Made by a program: the position numbers and the translations under genes
DNA from: Clostridia bacterium
GTDB taxonomy: Bacteria > Bacillota > Clostridia > Oscillospirales > Acutalibacteraceae
Assembly: GCA_017410585.1 (NCBI GenBank)
Contig: JAFQQM010000057.1
Span: 62,001-126,000, forward strand
DNA: 64,000 bases
Direction: 5' to 3'
The notes under the pieces: model-generated
Database searches by the model: none
Told to the model about the DNA's origin: nothing
What the model saw: the letters and a program-made list of their open reading frames with translations, nothing else
Part shown: one piece after another, positions 17,173 through 26,514 of the stretch
How the letters are laid out: each line of letters starts with the position of its first letter
Numbering within the stretch: position 1 is the stretch's first letter

Positions 17173-18831
17173 ATGCAAATGAAAAATTGGTTTAAGAAAG
17201 CATTGGCGCTGACCTGTGCGGCTATTATGTGTTTTGGTTTGGTTGCCTGCAACAAACCGGAAGAGGTTGAAGGTTCCAACCTCGACGGCAGTAACAAAGA
17301 CTACGACACCAAAAATCTATACATCACCATTCTGCACAAAGGCTACGGTTTTGAGTGGCTGGAGGCGTTGGCGGATGGCTTTGAGAAAGCCAATCCGGGC
17401 GTGACGGTGCATCTCAACACCGTGTCGCAAGACGAAGCCATCCGTGGCGAGATGAAAGCCGCCGCCTACACGAACACCGACCTGTTCTTTGATATCGCCG
17501 ATATGGCGAGAATGGTGCAGGAATACAGCAGTTATTTCAATAACGGTCAGGCACTGCGCCCGCTCAACGACGTGTTAGAGTCGAAGATCCCGGGGGAGAA
17601 CGTTACGGTCGGGGAGAAGATCTTCGAAAGCGCGCTTACGGACTATCAATATACCGATAAAGACGGTAACGACGTGGTTTATGGTCTGCCGTACGTCACC
17701 TCGGCGCTGTTGCTCTACTACAATGAGACCCTGATCAATGCCACTCTCGGTGAAGGCAATTGGGAAGTCCCCAATACGACCGACGAGTTGATCGCGCTGT
17801 CTAAGCGCCTTTCGGAAAAAGGGGTCAACTGGCTGGTACCCGGCGGTTTGGATCAGTATTCCCGCAATCTGTTCGCCGCTAACTGGGCGCAGTGGGAAGG
17901 CTACGAGAATTTTATGAAGTTCTATGACGGCATCGGTTTCGATTCCTCGAAAAATCGCCCGACCAACAACTCCGGCAAGATCTTTGAACAGCCGGGTCGT
18001 TTGGAGTCGATGAAGGTGATGTATGACCTGCTGACACCGGAAAACGGCTATGTGCTCAAACACAGCGCGCAGTTGTCGGTCAGCAACCTGAATGACTATC
18101 AGAAATTTTTCGTTGACAGTTCCTACGACTACAAGTTGGCGTTCTACCCCTGCGGTGACTGGCTGATGCAGGAAGTCAAGGACAACAGCGGTGTGACCGA
18201 TGCGGACGTTATCAAGACGATGCGCGTGCCGGTCACCAGTTCGATCATTAACGCCTATGACAGTTACTCCGGCAACAAGAACGATAAACTTCCCAATATC
18301 AACGACGATGCGACTCTGTCGGCGGTCATCGACTACGTCGACGGCAACGGCGAACTGCCCGCCGGCGTGACCGACGCGGAGGTCGAGATCGTTCGTTCTG
18401 CTCGGAGCATCGTTTCTACGCAGGCGAATATCCACTGTGTGTACGCACCGCGGTTCTCCAATGCGCAGACGCTGGCGAACAACTTCCTCATCTATATGGC
18501 TTCCGATGAAGGTTGCAAACTCTTCAAGGAAAACTGCATCGGTGGCTTTGCGCCGTATGCATACAGTTACGACGATATCGAACTGAACGCTACCGAACTG
18601 ACCATCCTCAAGAACATTACCGGTGCGACCTTTGTTGCTGATTATTCCTATAACGATCTGTTTGCGGTGGCCGGTGTTCGCTCGTACGTCAACGGCGACA
18701 GCGGTACGATGGAGAGTTACGTGTTGAGCCCGACCCGTAAATATACGACCGCCGAGGCGTTGCATCAGAGTTACATCGATGCCTACAGCGGCAAGAAATG
18801 GGACAATTATTTGAGTAAGATCGGTAAGTAA
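17173..18831 (+). CDS. Extracellular solute-binding lipoprotein of carbohydrate ABC importer
   Basis: 552 residues. The signal peptide ends in a lipobox 'GLVAC', so the mature protein is tethered by a lipidated cysteine at about residue 26. The body has the family-1 solute-binding fold ('EALADGFEKANPGVTVHLNT', 'YGLPYVTSALLLYYNETLIN', 'FYPCGDWL'). It captures oligosaccharide and delivers it to the two permeases directly upstream. Of two nearby ATGs, 17173 has the better spacing from AAAGGAGTG (17161). The substrate is not readable; the context suggests a complex host or plant glycan fragment. Confidence 0.9.
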   Translation: MQMKNWFKKALALTCAAIMCFGLVACNKPEEVEGSNLDGSNKDYDTKNLYITILHKGYGFEWLEALADGFEKANPGVTVHLNTVSQDEAIRGEMKAAAYTNTDLFFDIADMARMVQEYSSYFNNGQALRPLNDVLESKIPGENVTVGEKIFESALTDYQYTDKDGNDVVYGLPYVTSALLLYYNETLINATLGEGNWEVPNTTDELIALSKRLSEKGVNWLVPGGLDQYSRNLFAANWAQWEGYENFMKFYDGIGFDSSKNRPTNNSGKIFEQPGRLESMKVMYDLLTPENGYVLKHSAQLSVSNLNDYQKFFVDSSYDYKLAFYPCGDWLMQEVKDNSGVTDADVIKTMRVPVTSSIINAYDSYSGNKNDKLPNINDDATLSAVIDYVDGNGELPAGVTDAEVEIVRSARSIVSTQANIHCVYAPRFSNAQTLANNFLIYMASDEGCKLFKENCIGGFAPYAYSYDDIELNATELTILKNITGATFVADYSYNDLFAVAGVRSYVNGDSGTMESYVLSPTRKYTTAEALHQSYIDAYSGKKWDNYLSKIGK

Positions 18832-18867
18832 GATTCCCCTGTGACTTCAATTAACGGAGGTGTTTAT

Positions 18868-21348
18868 ATGACGGCAAAACGATTAGCCGCGTTGCTGTGC
18901 GTTTTTGCGCTGTGTGCGACGCTTTGCAGTTGCGGTAATGCTGTCAAGACCGCAGGCGGTAGTTCGCTTACCCTGTGGGGTGAATCATCCGGCGTGAAGT
19001 ACCTTCAGAACGACGGCGGTGAAGCGGCCGCATCCCGTGCCGCTTCCCATACCTCGCTTGAAGTGTCGATGGTTCGCAATGAGACCGAGGCAGTACAGTT
19101 GATGATGTACGCCAAAAAGGATATCGCCGAATACAACGTGACGGTGTCCGATCTTGTTTGCGGTGACAGTATCATTCCGTCTTCGGCCATTCAGGTATAC
19201 GATGAACTGTACCAGCAATTTATGACTACCACCCGTCCGGGTAATCCGGATTATGCCGGCGGTATGATCCCTGATCCGCTTCTGCCGATGGCAACGGCGG
19301 TGGAATACGGAGAGACCACCATCGCCAAGGGGGACAATCAGGCGGTGCTGATCGATATTACCACCACCGCCGGTACCGCCGCCGGTCTGTACAGCGGCGT
19401 TGTCACCGTCACAGCAGACGGGGAGGAATATACTCTTCCGCTGAACGTAAAAGTGTACGATATCAACATCGATGACGGCGACGAGTTGCAGACGGTGTTT
19501 GCCATTCTTGACCGCGACCAGTTTGCTTCGGCAGAATTGGATTCGTCGGATGCGATGGCGGAAGCCTATTTCGAAATGTTGCTTAAGTACAATATGAGTT
19601 GTCCGTTGCCGTTTGAAGGCAACGGCGGGGCAGAGCGGTACGTGGAACTGCTGCGCAAGTATTATCACTACGATGGCTTCACCTCATATCGTTTGTATTA
19701 TGAGACGGCCGGTTCGGTGTATGCCGGTGTTGGCACCAACGTGAACTTGCCTCTGATGCAACAATATATCTATGCCATCGCTATGGCATCGGTGGAAGAC
19801 CGCGTCAACTATTTGGATAAAGCGTATGCCTATTTTTATACCGACGTTGACGAGCCGGACGTCGAGGAGGAGTTCCTTCGCGCCAAGGAAACGGTCAACC
19901 TCTATTTCCAGATGCTGTATGACTGCGATGAAATGTTGCGCTCGGAACTCATCGGCACGGACGATTATCACTATTACGTCGACGTTGTTTCGGATACGCT
20001 GACCAACATCCCCGATGTCATTCCCGGCAGTTACGATATCAACGACGTTAAGCACTACGGATTGGATCGGTTGACCGTCTGCCCTGAACTTTCGGCTATG
20101 AGCACACCGGCTGATCGCCGTGATTATGCTCAGGGACGCGATTTCGTTGATCTGTGGGTGTATACCTGTTGGGGGCCGGTCTATCCCTATCCGGGCGGCC
20201 ACACCGACGATACGCAACTGTCCTACCGCACCATCCCGTGGATGTGTGACGAGTTCAACTGGTCCACTTATTTGATGTGGAGCACTTCCGACTATTTGTG
20301 GCGTGAACACGGCGAGGTCATTACCGATCCGTGGGGAGAGATGCACACCGGTCAGCCGCGTCCCGGCGACGGTAAACTGACCTATCCGGGTGCCACCTAC
20401 GGTCTGAAAGGCCCTTGCCCGAGTTTGCGTATGGTCACTTGGCGTGACGGTGCCGACGACTACCAAGTTCTTAACATTCTCCGCCGCTTGTATGAGGAGA
20501 AAGGGCTGGATGCCTCGGTGGCTCTGGATGCCATCTACCGTGAAATCTACGATGTCGGTCTGATCCCCAACCGCGATAACGACCGTTTCGACGCGGCCCG
20601 TTTGTCGCTTTTGGATATGATCGACAACCTCAAGGCCGGTACAGACGTGTACTATAGCGAGGTCGCGGTCGGTATCAAGGAAGCAACCATCGCTTTCGTT
20701 CCGGCTTCGTCCGAAGCGGTGGTCACCCTTGACGGCAAGCAACAGACGCCGGATGCGGAAGGTGTCTATCGTTTTAACATCGATCTGACCAAACAAAGCC
20801 GTTTTGTCTTTGATCTGACGGTCGGTGATAAGACCCAAACCTATACCCGCCAGTTGATCAATGGCGTGCTCGGCGCGGTCGAAAGTTTTGAAACGATCGG
20901 TGATCTGGCTGATTGTATCGTCAGTTATATCAGTGATTACAAGGCGTCGGTCAGCGAGGACTTTGCCCACGATGGCGTCAAGTCTGCCAAAATGGTCCTC
21001 AACAGCGCGGCCGTTGCCGATACGGTACCTTACTTTGCTATTGAGAAGGATTCTGCTCTTATCGGCGGCAGTTGGAAGGGTCTGGACAGCCTCAAGGCAT
21101 ATATTTATAACCCGTCGGACGAAATGATCAACCTGAGCGTTTCGTACTACACCGATGAAGATACCACCATGGATGTTTTTGAACTGCCGAGCGGCCAGTG
21201 GACGCTGGTGCAGGTTACGTTCCCGTCTGCCGAAGAATTGGCGGATATCGACGATATTCAGGAGATCGATTTCAACTTCGATCGCGGTCAGTCCGTGACG
21301 GTGTATATGGACAGCATTGCGACGGTGAAGGAGGTGGCGGCGGAATGA
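18868..21348 (+). CDS. DUF4091-type glycoside-hydrolase-like lipoprotein
   Basis: 826 residues. The signal peptide has a lipobox 'TLCSC' (Cys at about 22), so it is surface-anchored. An N-terminal beta domain (about 40-200) precedes a TIM-barrel-like region with 'YFYTDVDEPDVEEE' and 'LWVYTCWGPVYPYPG'. The closing signature, 'RMVTWRDGADDYQVLNIL' (about residues 525-545), is typical of DUF4091 proteins, often found with glycan utilisation genes and thought to be hydrolases. The last ~180 residues look like a carbohydrate-binding beta-sandwich related to the next gene. It sits in the importer operon 36 bp after the binding protein. Its stop overlaps the next ATG (ATGA). The substrate is unknown. 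Confidence 0.75.
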   Translation: MTAKRLAALLCVFALCATLCSCGNAVKTAGGSSLTLWGESSGVKYLQNDGGEAAASRAASHTSLEVSMVRNETEAVQLMMYAKKDIAEYNVTVSDLVCGDSIIPSSAIQVYDELYQQFMTTTRPGNPDYAGGMIPDPLLPMATAVEYGETTIAKGDNQAVLIDITTTAGTAAGLYSGVVTVTADGEEYTLPLNVKVYDINIDDGDELQTVFAILDRDQFASAELDSSDAMAEAYFEMLLKYNMSCPLPFEGNGGAERYVELLRKYYHYDGFTSYRLYYETAGSVYAGVGTNVNLPLMQQYIYAIAMASVEDRVNYLDKAYAYFYTDVDEPDVEEEFLRAKETVNLYFQMLYDCDEMLRSELIGTDDYHYYVDVVSDTLTNIPDVIPGSYDINDVKHYGLDRLTVCPELSAMSTPADRRDYAQGRDFVDLWVYTCWGPVYPYPGGHTDDTQLSYRTIPWMCDEFNWSTYLMWSTSDYLWREHGEVITDPWGEMHTGQPRPGDGKLTYPGATYGLKGPCPSLRMVTWRDGADDYQVLNILRRLYEEKGLDASVALDAIYREIYDVGLIPNRDNDRFDAARLSLLDMIDNLKAGTDVYYSEVAVGIKEATIAFVPASSEAVVTLDGKQQTPDAEGVYRFNIDLTKQSRFVFDLTVGDKTQTYTRQLINGVLGAVESFETIGDLADCIVSYISDYKASVSEDFAHDGVKSAKMVLNSAAVADTVPYFAIEKDSALIGGSWKGLDSLKAYIYNPSDEMINLSVSYYTDEDTTMDVFELPSGQWTLVQVTFPSAEELADIDDIQEIDFNFDRGQSVTVYMDSIATVKEVAAE

Positions 21349-22124
21349 AACGGATAATCAGTTTGATCCTTTGCGCGATCCTTCTTACGGTATCTCTCTG
21401 CGGCTGTGCTGAGAAGCAGGCGGTAAATGACAGCGCCGACCCGAAGACGCCTTCCAACCGTTTGGAACTCGGCGAACGCCGCAACAACGTGAAGGTGACC
21501 GATGAAGCCACCGGCGAGACCTACTACCTGCTGGGGGATTTCGAAAATTACTTTGAGGCGACTCAGATCAAATACTCGGCCGATTTCGGCAAAGTGGATC
21601 TGGTTTCCAAGTCGGAGCAAGCGGACAAGGTGACCAACGGTGAGGGCAGTATCCACGTCACCATCAGCGGTAACGAGTCGACTTGGCATAAACGTCGCCC
21701 GAATATCCGCTTTTCCACTACCAATGCGTTTTTCAATCTGACCTCCGATTTCAGCGATCTTGACCGGTTTACGCTGGATATCTATAATTGTCAGGATTAC
21801 GAGGTAGAAACGCGCTTTCTGCTGTGTACGGCCATTTACGATGCCGTGACGTTTGAGGACCGTATTCTGACCAATCCCAACTATGAGTACAGCACGGCGG
21901 AGATCTACACGCTCGCTCCCAACAGTTGGACGACGGTGGAAGTGCCGGCAGAGGTGATGCGTTTTGTCAATTGGGATACTACCGGCAAAGCGTATTTGGT
22001 CAGCGGTTCGGACGCCTTGTCGGCGGTAGGCGCTTTTGTGTTCTCCTTTGATCGCGGTGAATTGCATGAAACGCCGCAGGAGTTCTACATTGATAATGCC
22101 CGCGCCTATATGAAATCTGAATAA
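21345..22124 (+). CDS. Small surface lipoprotein with carbohydrate-binding-like beta domain
   Basis: 259 residues with a signal peptide and lipobox 'LCGC' (Cys ~21). The mature part is a single beta-rich domain ending 'FYIDNARAYMKSE'; the 'DRFTLDIYNCQDYEV' and 'NSWTTVEVPAEVM' stretches resemble the C-terminal domain of the preceding DUF4091 protein ('SLKAYIYNPSDEMINLSVS', 'QWTLVQVTFPSAEE'). This implies a shared glycan-binding fold. No catalytic motif was seen. ATG 21345 overlaps the preceding stop (ATGA), so the two are coupled; a terminator follows at once. The function beyond likely glycan binding is unknown. Confidence 0.7.
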   Translation: MKRIISLILCAILLTVSLCGCAEKQAVNDSADPKTPSNRLELGERRNNVKVTDEATGETYYLLGDFENYFEATQIKYSADFGKVDLVSKSEQADKVTNGEGSIHVTISGNESTWHKRRPNIRFSTTNAFFNLTSDFSDLDRFTLDIYNCQDYEVETRFLLCTAIYDAVTFEDRILTNPNYEYSTAEIYTLAPNSWTTVEVPAEVMRFVNWDTTGKAYLVSGSDALSAVGAFVFSFDRGELHETPQEFYIDNARAYMKSE

Positions 22125-22130
22125 TTGCAA

Positions 22131-22164
22131 AGAAAGAAGGCAGGGGAGTCCCTGCCTTCTTTCT
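22131..22164 (+). terminator. Intrinsic terminator of the secreted-protein/ABC operon
   Basis: A perfect 15-bp stem AGAAAGAAGGCAGGG (22131-22145), loop GAGT, and complement at 22150-22164, followed by a T-rich run. Confidence 0.85.
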
Positions 22165-22198
22165 TCATTTATCGGCTGACGCTTTTTTCTTTAAATTA

Positions 22199-22219
22199 AC
22201 AGTTTTGTTTAAAAACTGT
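22199..22219. promoter_or_regulatory. Inverted repeat upstream of the GH106-like gene, candidate operator
   Basis: ACAGTTTT (22199-22206), a 5-nt spacer and AAAACTGT (22212-22219) form a perfect inverted repeat. Three GGCGGG words follow (22239-22266). The function is unproven. Confidence 0.35.
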
Positions 22220-22285
22220 ATAGAATTAACAAATCCTCGGCGGGAAATTCGGCGGGGTTTGGCGGGGAGAAAACGGGAAAATCTC

Positions 22286-22314
22286 TTGCAAAATATGGTA
22301 TTTTTTGCTACAAT
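22286..22314 (+). promoter_or_regulatory. Sigma-A promoter of the GH106/phosphatase/GH36 operon
   Basis: TTGCAA (22286-22291), 17-nt spacer, TACAAT (22309-22314), 70 nt upstream of the ATG at 22385. Confidence 0.7.
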
Positions 22315-22384
22315 AACTTTGTATATTTATGAGTATACCCTTTTCGGGTAGTGAAGAATTCCCATTTGTTAGGAGACCGAGCCA

Positions 22385-25267
22385 ATGAACAGCAAAGTAG
22401 AAAAAATCGTATCGCATTTGCAGACGATTGAAAATAAGTGGAAGCCGATTCCGTTTTGGTCGTGGAATGCGGAACTGGAGGAAGAAGAACTCCGCCGCCA
22501 GATCCGCTGGATGAGTGAGACCAATAACGGCGGCTTTTTTATGCATGCACGCGGCGGTTTAAAGACCGAATACCTCGGAGAGGATTGGATGCGTTGCACC
22601 GAAGCCTGTGCCGATGAAGCGGCGCCGCTTAAAATGGGTGCTTGGGTGTACGATGAGAACGGTTGGCCCAGCGGCTTTGCGGGGGGCAAACTCATCGAAC
22701 GCGAAGAAGACCGCGACCGTTATCTGACTCATGAGATCGGACCGTACGATGAGACCGCCACGGTGCATTATCGTATCGATGGCGACAAACTGGTGCGAGT
22801 AAACGAAAACGATGGTGCCGTCGAGTACCTGAACGTGACTGTCTGCTCTGCCATGTCTACTGCCGACATCCTCAATCCGCGCGTGGTGGATGAATTTCTT
22901 AAACTGACGCACGAACAGTACGCGGCCCATTTCGGTGAGGACTTCGGCAAGAAGATCGCCGGCTTCTTTACCGACGAGCCTCAGTATTACCGTTGGGGTA
23001 CTTCGTATACCGACATGGTCGCGCAGTATTTCCGCGATACCTATAACGAAGATATCTTCGATTCGATCGGCTTGCTGTTTGTAGAAAAAGAAGGCTACCG
23101 CGATTTCCGCTATCGCTATTGGAAAGCGATGCAGACCTTGATGCTGGAAAACTTTGCTAAAAAGATCTACGAATGGTGCGACGATCACGGTATGATGCTC
23201 ACCGGCCACTACGTCGAAGAGACCACGATGGGTTTCCAAGTGATGTGCTGTGCCGGCGCAATGCCGTTTTATGAGTACGAGCATATTCCGGGCATCGACT
23301 GGCTTGGCCGCTGGTCGGATAACGAACTGGCCGCCCGTCAGATCGGCAGTGCGGCGGCTCAACTCGGCAAGCAACAGGTGCTGACCGAGTCGTTTGGCTG
23401 TTGTGGCTGGGACGTTACCCCGAAGGACCTCCGCCGAATCCTCGGCACGCAGTACGTTTGCGGTGTCAATCTGCTTTGCCAGCACCTGATGCCGTATGCC
23501 GAGTACGGCCAGCGCAAGCGTGACTATCCCGCTCACTATTCAGCGGTCAACCCGTGGGTCGGCGACTTTGGGACTTTTAATCTGTACATTTCCCAACTCG
23601 GCCGCCTGATCGCGGAAAGTCGGGAGCAGGTCAACGTGGCTGTACTCCATCCTATTCGTGGTACGTATTTTGATTACAAGCGCGACGTTTCCGATTCGAA
23701 GCATTTTATGGTCGGCGAGGCGGATGCTCAACTGGTGAAGGATATGCGCCGCCTCTCCGCCGCCGGTGTCGGTTATCATTTCCTTGATGAGACTTTGCTT
23801 GCCCGTCACGGCTTTGTAAAGGACGGTAAGATCGGTTGCGGTCTTTGCAGTTACGATTATCTCATCCTGCCGCATACGCTGACGATGGATGATACCACCG
23901 AAAAACTGTTGCGCGATTATATCGTGCAGGGCGGCAAGGTGCTGGTGTGGGGCGACAAACCGAGTTATCTCGGCGGCATTCCGCACAACTACGATTTCCT
24001 TGAGTCCAATTGCCGTTTTGAGGATATTCTTGCCGCACAGCCGTTTAGCGTTACCGGTACGGATCATACGCTGTATTCCGCCTACCGCCGGTTTGAAGAC
24101 GTTGATTTCCTGCTGGTGCAGAATTTCTCTATGACCGATGCGTGCGAGCAGACGTTCTGCTTTGGCGAGAACATCCGCTCCTTTACCAAACTGGATCTGT
24201 TGACCATGAAGACCGAACAGGTTCCGTTGACTCTCGCTTTTGAAGCCGGTGAGATGATGCTTTTGTTCCCGAGTGAACAGCCGCTCCCGCAGCAGAGGGA
24301 AAAGAAGGAAGTCCGCTTTGTGATGAAGGATGCGCAGGTATCGACGCCGCTCAATTATTTGACCATCGACTACGTTCGCTATTCCACCGACGGGGTCCAT
24401 TTTTCCAAACGCTACCCCTGCGTTGCCTTGTTCCGTAAATTGCTGTGCGACCGCTACGAGGGAGAGGTGTACTTCAAGTACGAATTTGAGGTCCGTGACC
24501 TGCCGGAGACTATGTTGCTTATGGTGGAAACCGGCTCGACGGGTGAGCAATGGCTCAACGGTACTCCTCTGCAGTTTACCACCCGTTCGGAGATAGAAAA
24601 GGAACTGTGGATGACCGATGTGGCACCGCTTGTCAAATGCGGCACCAACGACTATACCGTCAAGGTCAACTGGTTCCAGAGCGAGCAGGTGTACTATGCG
24701 CTGTTCGGTGAAGGCGTGACCGAAAGCCTTCGCAATTGTCTGGTCTACAATTCCGAGTTGGAGGCGATCTATCTTGCCGGCCGTTTCGGTGTTTACAGCG
24801 ATACGCCGTATGCGGACGATCCCGAGGATGAGAACTATACTTTCGGTGACAACTTCTATGTCGGTAAGATGCCGGAAACGGTGACCGAACCGACGACCGA
24901 CGGTTATCCGTTCTTCCGCGGCGTTCTCACGGTCGAGCAGGAGGTCGAGTGGGAAGAAGGGGTCACCCACCTGCGGGTGGACGGCACCTATCTTACTGCC
25001 GAGGTGTGGGTCAACGGTCAATACGCCGGCAAATTGCTATTCGACCGTGCGCTGGATATTCATTCTTTGGCTGTATCCGGCAAGAACACCGTCAAGGTAT
25101 CGTATTGTATCAGCAACCGCAATCTGCTCGGACCGCACCATTTTGTTAATCCACATTCACGCTACACTCTGTCGCCGTGGACCTTCGAAGTGCCCGAAAC
25201 GTGGGTAGACGATAAGAGTCCGATGTTCCGCGAAAATTACGAATTCCTCAAACTTTGTGCGAAGTAA
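22385..25267 (+). CDS. GH106-like glycoside hydrolase (alpha-L-rhamnosidase-type)
   Basis: 960 residues. The N-terminus 'PFWSWNAELEEEELRRQI' followed by 'GGFFMHARGGLKTEYLG' and 'VYDENGWPSGFAGG' is the hallmark of the large glycosyl hydrolase family containing GH106 alpha-L-rhamnosidases. The TIM-barrel is followed by beta-sandwich domains (a 'VEWEEGVTHLRVDGTYLTAE' galactose-binding-like domain near residues 855-930). There is no signal peptide, so it probably acts inside the cell on imported glycans. Family members are diverse and activity on sugars other than rhamnose is possible. It is first in a three-gene operon with a phosphatase lipoprotein (12 bp downstream) and a GH36 enzyme. ATG 22385 follows TAGGAGA. 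Confidence 0.75.
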   Translation: MNSKVEKIVSHLQTIENKWKPIPFWSWNAELEEEELRRQIRWMSETNNGGFFMHARGGLKTEYLGEDWMRCTEACADEAAPLKMGAWVYDENGWPSGFAGGKLIEREEDRDRYLTHEIGPYDETATVHYRIDGDKLVRVNENDGAVEYLNVTVCSAMSTADILNPRVVDEFLKLTHEQYAAHFGEDFGKKIAGFFTDEPQYYRWGTSYTDMVAQYFRDTYNEDIFDSIGLLFVEKEGYRDFRYRYWKAMQTLMLENFAKKIYEWCDDHGMMLTGHYVEETTMGFQVMCCAGAMPFYEYEHIPGIDWLGRWSDNELAARQIGSAAAQLGKQQVLTESFGCCGWDVTPKDLRRILGTQYVCGVNLLCQHLMPYAEYGQRKRDYPAHYSAVNPWVGDFGTFNLYISQLGRLIAESREQVNVAVLHPIRGTYFDYKRDVSDSKHFMVGEADAQLVKDMRRLSAAGVGYHFLDETLLARHGFVKDGKIGCGLCSYDYLILPHTLTMDDTTEKLLRDYIVQGGKVLVWGDKPSYLGGIPHNYDFLESNCRFEDILAAQPFSVTGTDHTLYSAYRRFEDVDFLLVQNFSMTDACEQTFCFGENIRSFTKLDLLTMKTEQVPLTLAFEAGEMMLLFPSEQPLPQQREKKEVRFVMKDAQVSTPLNYLTIDYVRYSTDGVHFSKRYPCVALFRKLLCDRYEGEVYFKYEFEVRDLPETMLLMVETGSTGEQWLNGTPLQFTTRSEIEKELWMTDVAPLVKCGTNDYTVKVNWFQSEQVYYALFGEGVTESLRNCLVYNSELEAIYLAGRFGVYSDTPYADDPEDENYTFGDNFYVGKMPETVTEPTTDGYPFFRGVLTVEQEVEWEEGVTHLRVDGTYLTAEVWVNGQYAGKLLFDRALDIHSLAVSGKNTVKVSYCISNRNLLGPHHFVNPHSRYTLSPWTFEVPETWVDDKSPMFRENYEFLKLCAK

Positions 25268-25279
25268 GGAGACAACGTT

Positions 25280-26506
25280 ATGAAGAAGGCGCTCAGTTGG
25301 ATCTTGGTATTCTCGATGTTGTTTTGCTTGTCGGCTTGTGCGTCCGGCGAGAAAGAACAAGAGTATGGCCTCAAACTACAGAAGATCTATAACGGCGAGG
25401 AAGTTACCATTGAATCCGATCTCGTCAGCGGCTATATGAAACTGACCGACGAAGCGGAGGTGGCCGCCTATCTTCAGCAGTACAGCAGCAAAAAGGGTGA
25501 TCGCCAGCAAGTGATTTTCGCGTGGGAGGGAGACGGCTACAGCCGTACCTACACCATCACTTTCTCTGAAACCGAGGATTTCAGTAATCCAATGGCATTC
25601 AAAGGCGTTGCGCCGCCGCTGACTACGTTCGGCTTCTTCGAACCCGGCAAGACCTACTGGTATAAGGTGGAAAGCGATACCACCACCTCCGTTTCGCAGG
25701 TGGACCACTTTAAGGTCAAGGACAACCAAGTTCGCTACATTTCACTGGACGAGGCGTACAACATCCGCGATCTCGGCGGTTGGAAGACCGAAGACGGCAA
25801 GACGGTGAAATACGGTATGCTGTTCCGTGGCGGCACCATCAATAACCGCGGTGGTGCCGAGGGTCTTTCGGACCGCGACCATTACATCTTCGAGGATATT
25901 CTCGGCGTCAAGTGCGAGATCGACCTGCGTACGCAAAACGGCGATGATCGCAACCAATCCTACAGTGTGTTCGGTTACTCCTGCAATTATGCCAAGTTGG
26001 CCATCCAAGGCTACAGTTACATTTTGCCCGGTTTTGAGACTACGTACGAAGATGACGAGGGCAAAGTTATCCGGCGTGAGTATTACAAGCACATCAGCGA
26101 TAACGTCGGCAAGGTATTTGAAGCGTTGGGGTATGAATCGAACTATCCCGCTTATTTCCACTGCAACGCCGGCGCCGACCGCACCGGCACGGTGGCGTTC
26201 CTTATCAACGGCCTGTTGGGCGTTTCGTATGATGACTTGATCCGCGATTTTGAGTTGACCTCTTTCTCCCGCTACGGTGCGCGTTGGCGCTCCGATATCG
26301 TGGATGGTCGGTTTACGGAAGACGGTATTATGCAAAACGACTACGGCAATTTTGTGGCCATCGGTGCGATGGCGGACAAGTTGCTTGCCGATTACGGCAC
26401 CGGAGACGGCAAACTGTCCTCGGCCATCGAAAACTATTTAAAGACCGTCTGCGGCGTCTCTCAGGAAGAGATCGATACCGTTCGCCGTATGATGCTGGAG
26501 GAGTAA
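25280..26506 (+). CDS. Tyrosine-protein-phosphatase-like lipoprotein
   Basis: 408 residues. It has a signal peptide with lipobox 'CLSAC' (Cys ~19), a fibronectin-III-like beta domain (about 70-145), then an IphP-type dual-specificity phosphatase domain. This opens with 'YISLDEAYNIRDLGGWKT', and the catalytic CX5R loop is 'HCNAGADRTG' (Cys295, Arg301). Being lipid-anchored outside the membrane, it is unlikely to act on cytoplasmic phosphotyrosine; a surface or environmental phosphate ester is more likely. It lies between two glycoside hydrolase genes, 12 bp and 8 bp from each, implying a role in glycan processing. The true substrate is unknown. Confidence 0.87.
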   Translation: MKKALSWILVFSMLFCLSACASGEKEQEYGLKLQKIYNGEEVTIESDLVSGYMKLTDEAEVAAYLQQYSSKKGDRQQVIFAWEGDGYSRTYTITFSETEDFSNPMAFKGVAPPLTTFGFFEPGKTYWYKVESDTTTSVSQVDHFKVKDNQVRYISLDEAYNIRDLGGWKTEDGKTVKYGMLFRGGTINNRGGAEGLSDRDHYIFEDILGVKCEIDLRTQNGDDRNQSYSVFGYSCNYAKLAIQGYSYILPGFETTYEDDEGKVIRREYYKHISDNVGKVFEALGYESNYPAYFHCNAGADRTGTVAFLINGLLGVSYDDLIRDFELTSFSRYGARWRSDIVDGRFTEDGIMQNDYGNFVAIGAMADKLLADYGTGDGKLSSAIENYLKTVCGVSQEEIDTVRRMMLEE

Positions 26507-26514
26507 TACACGAT

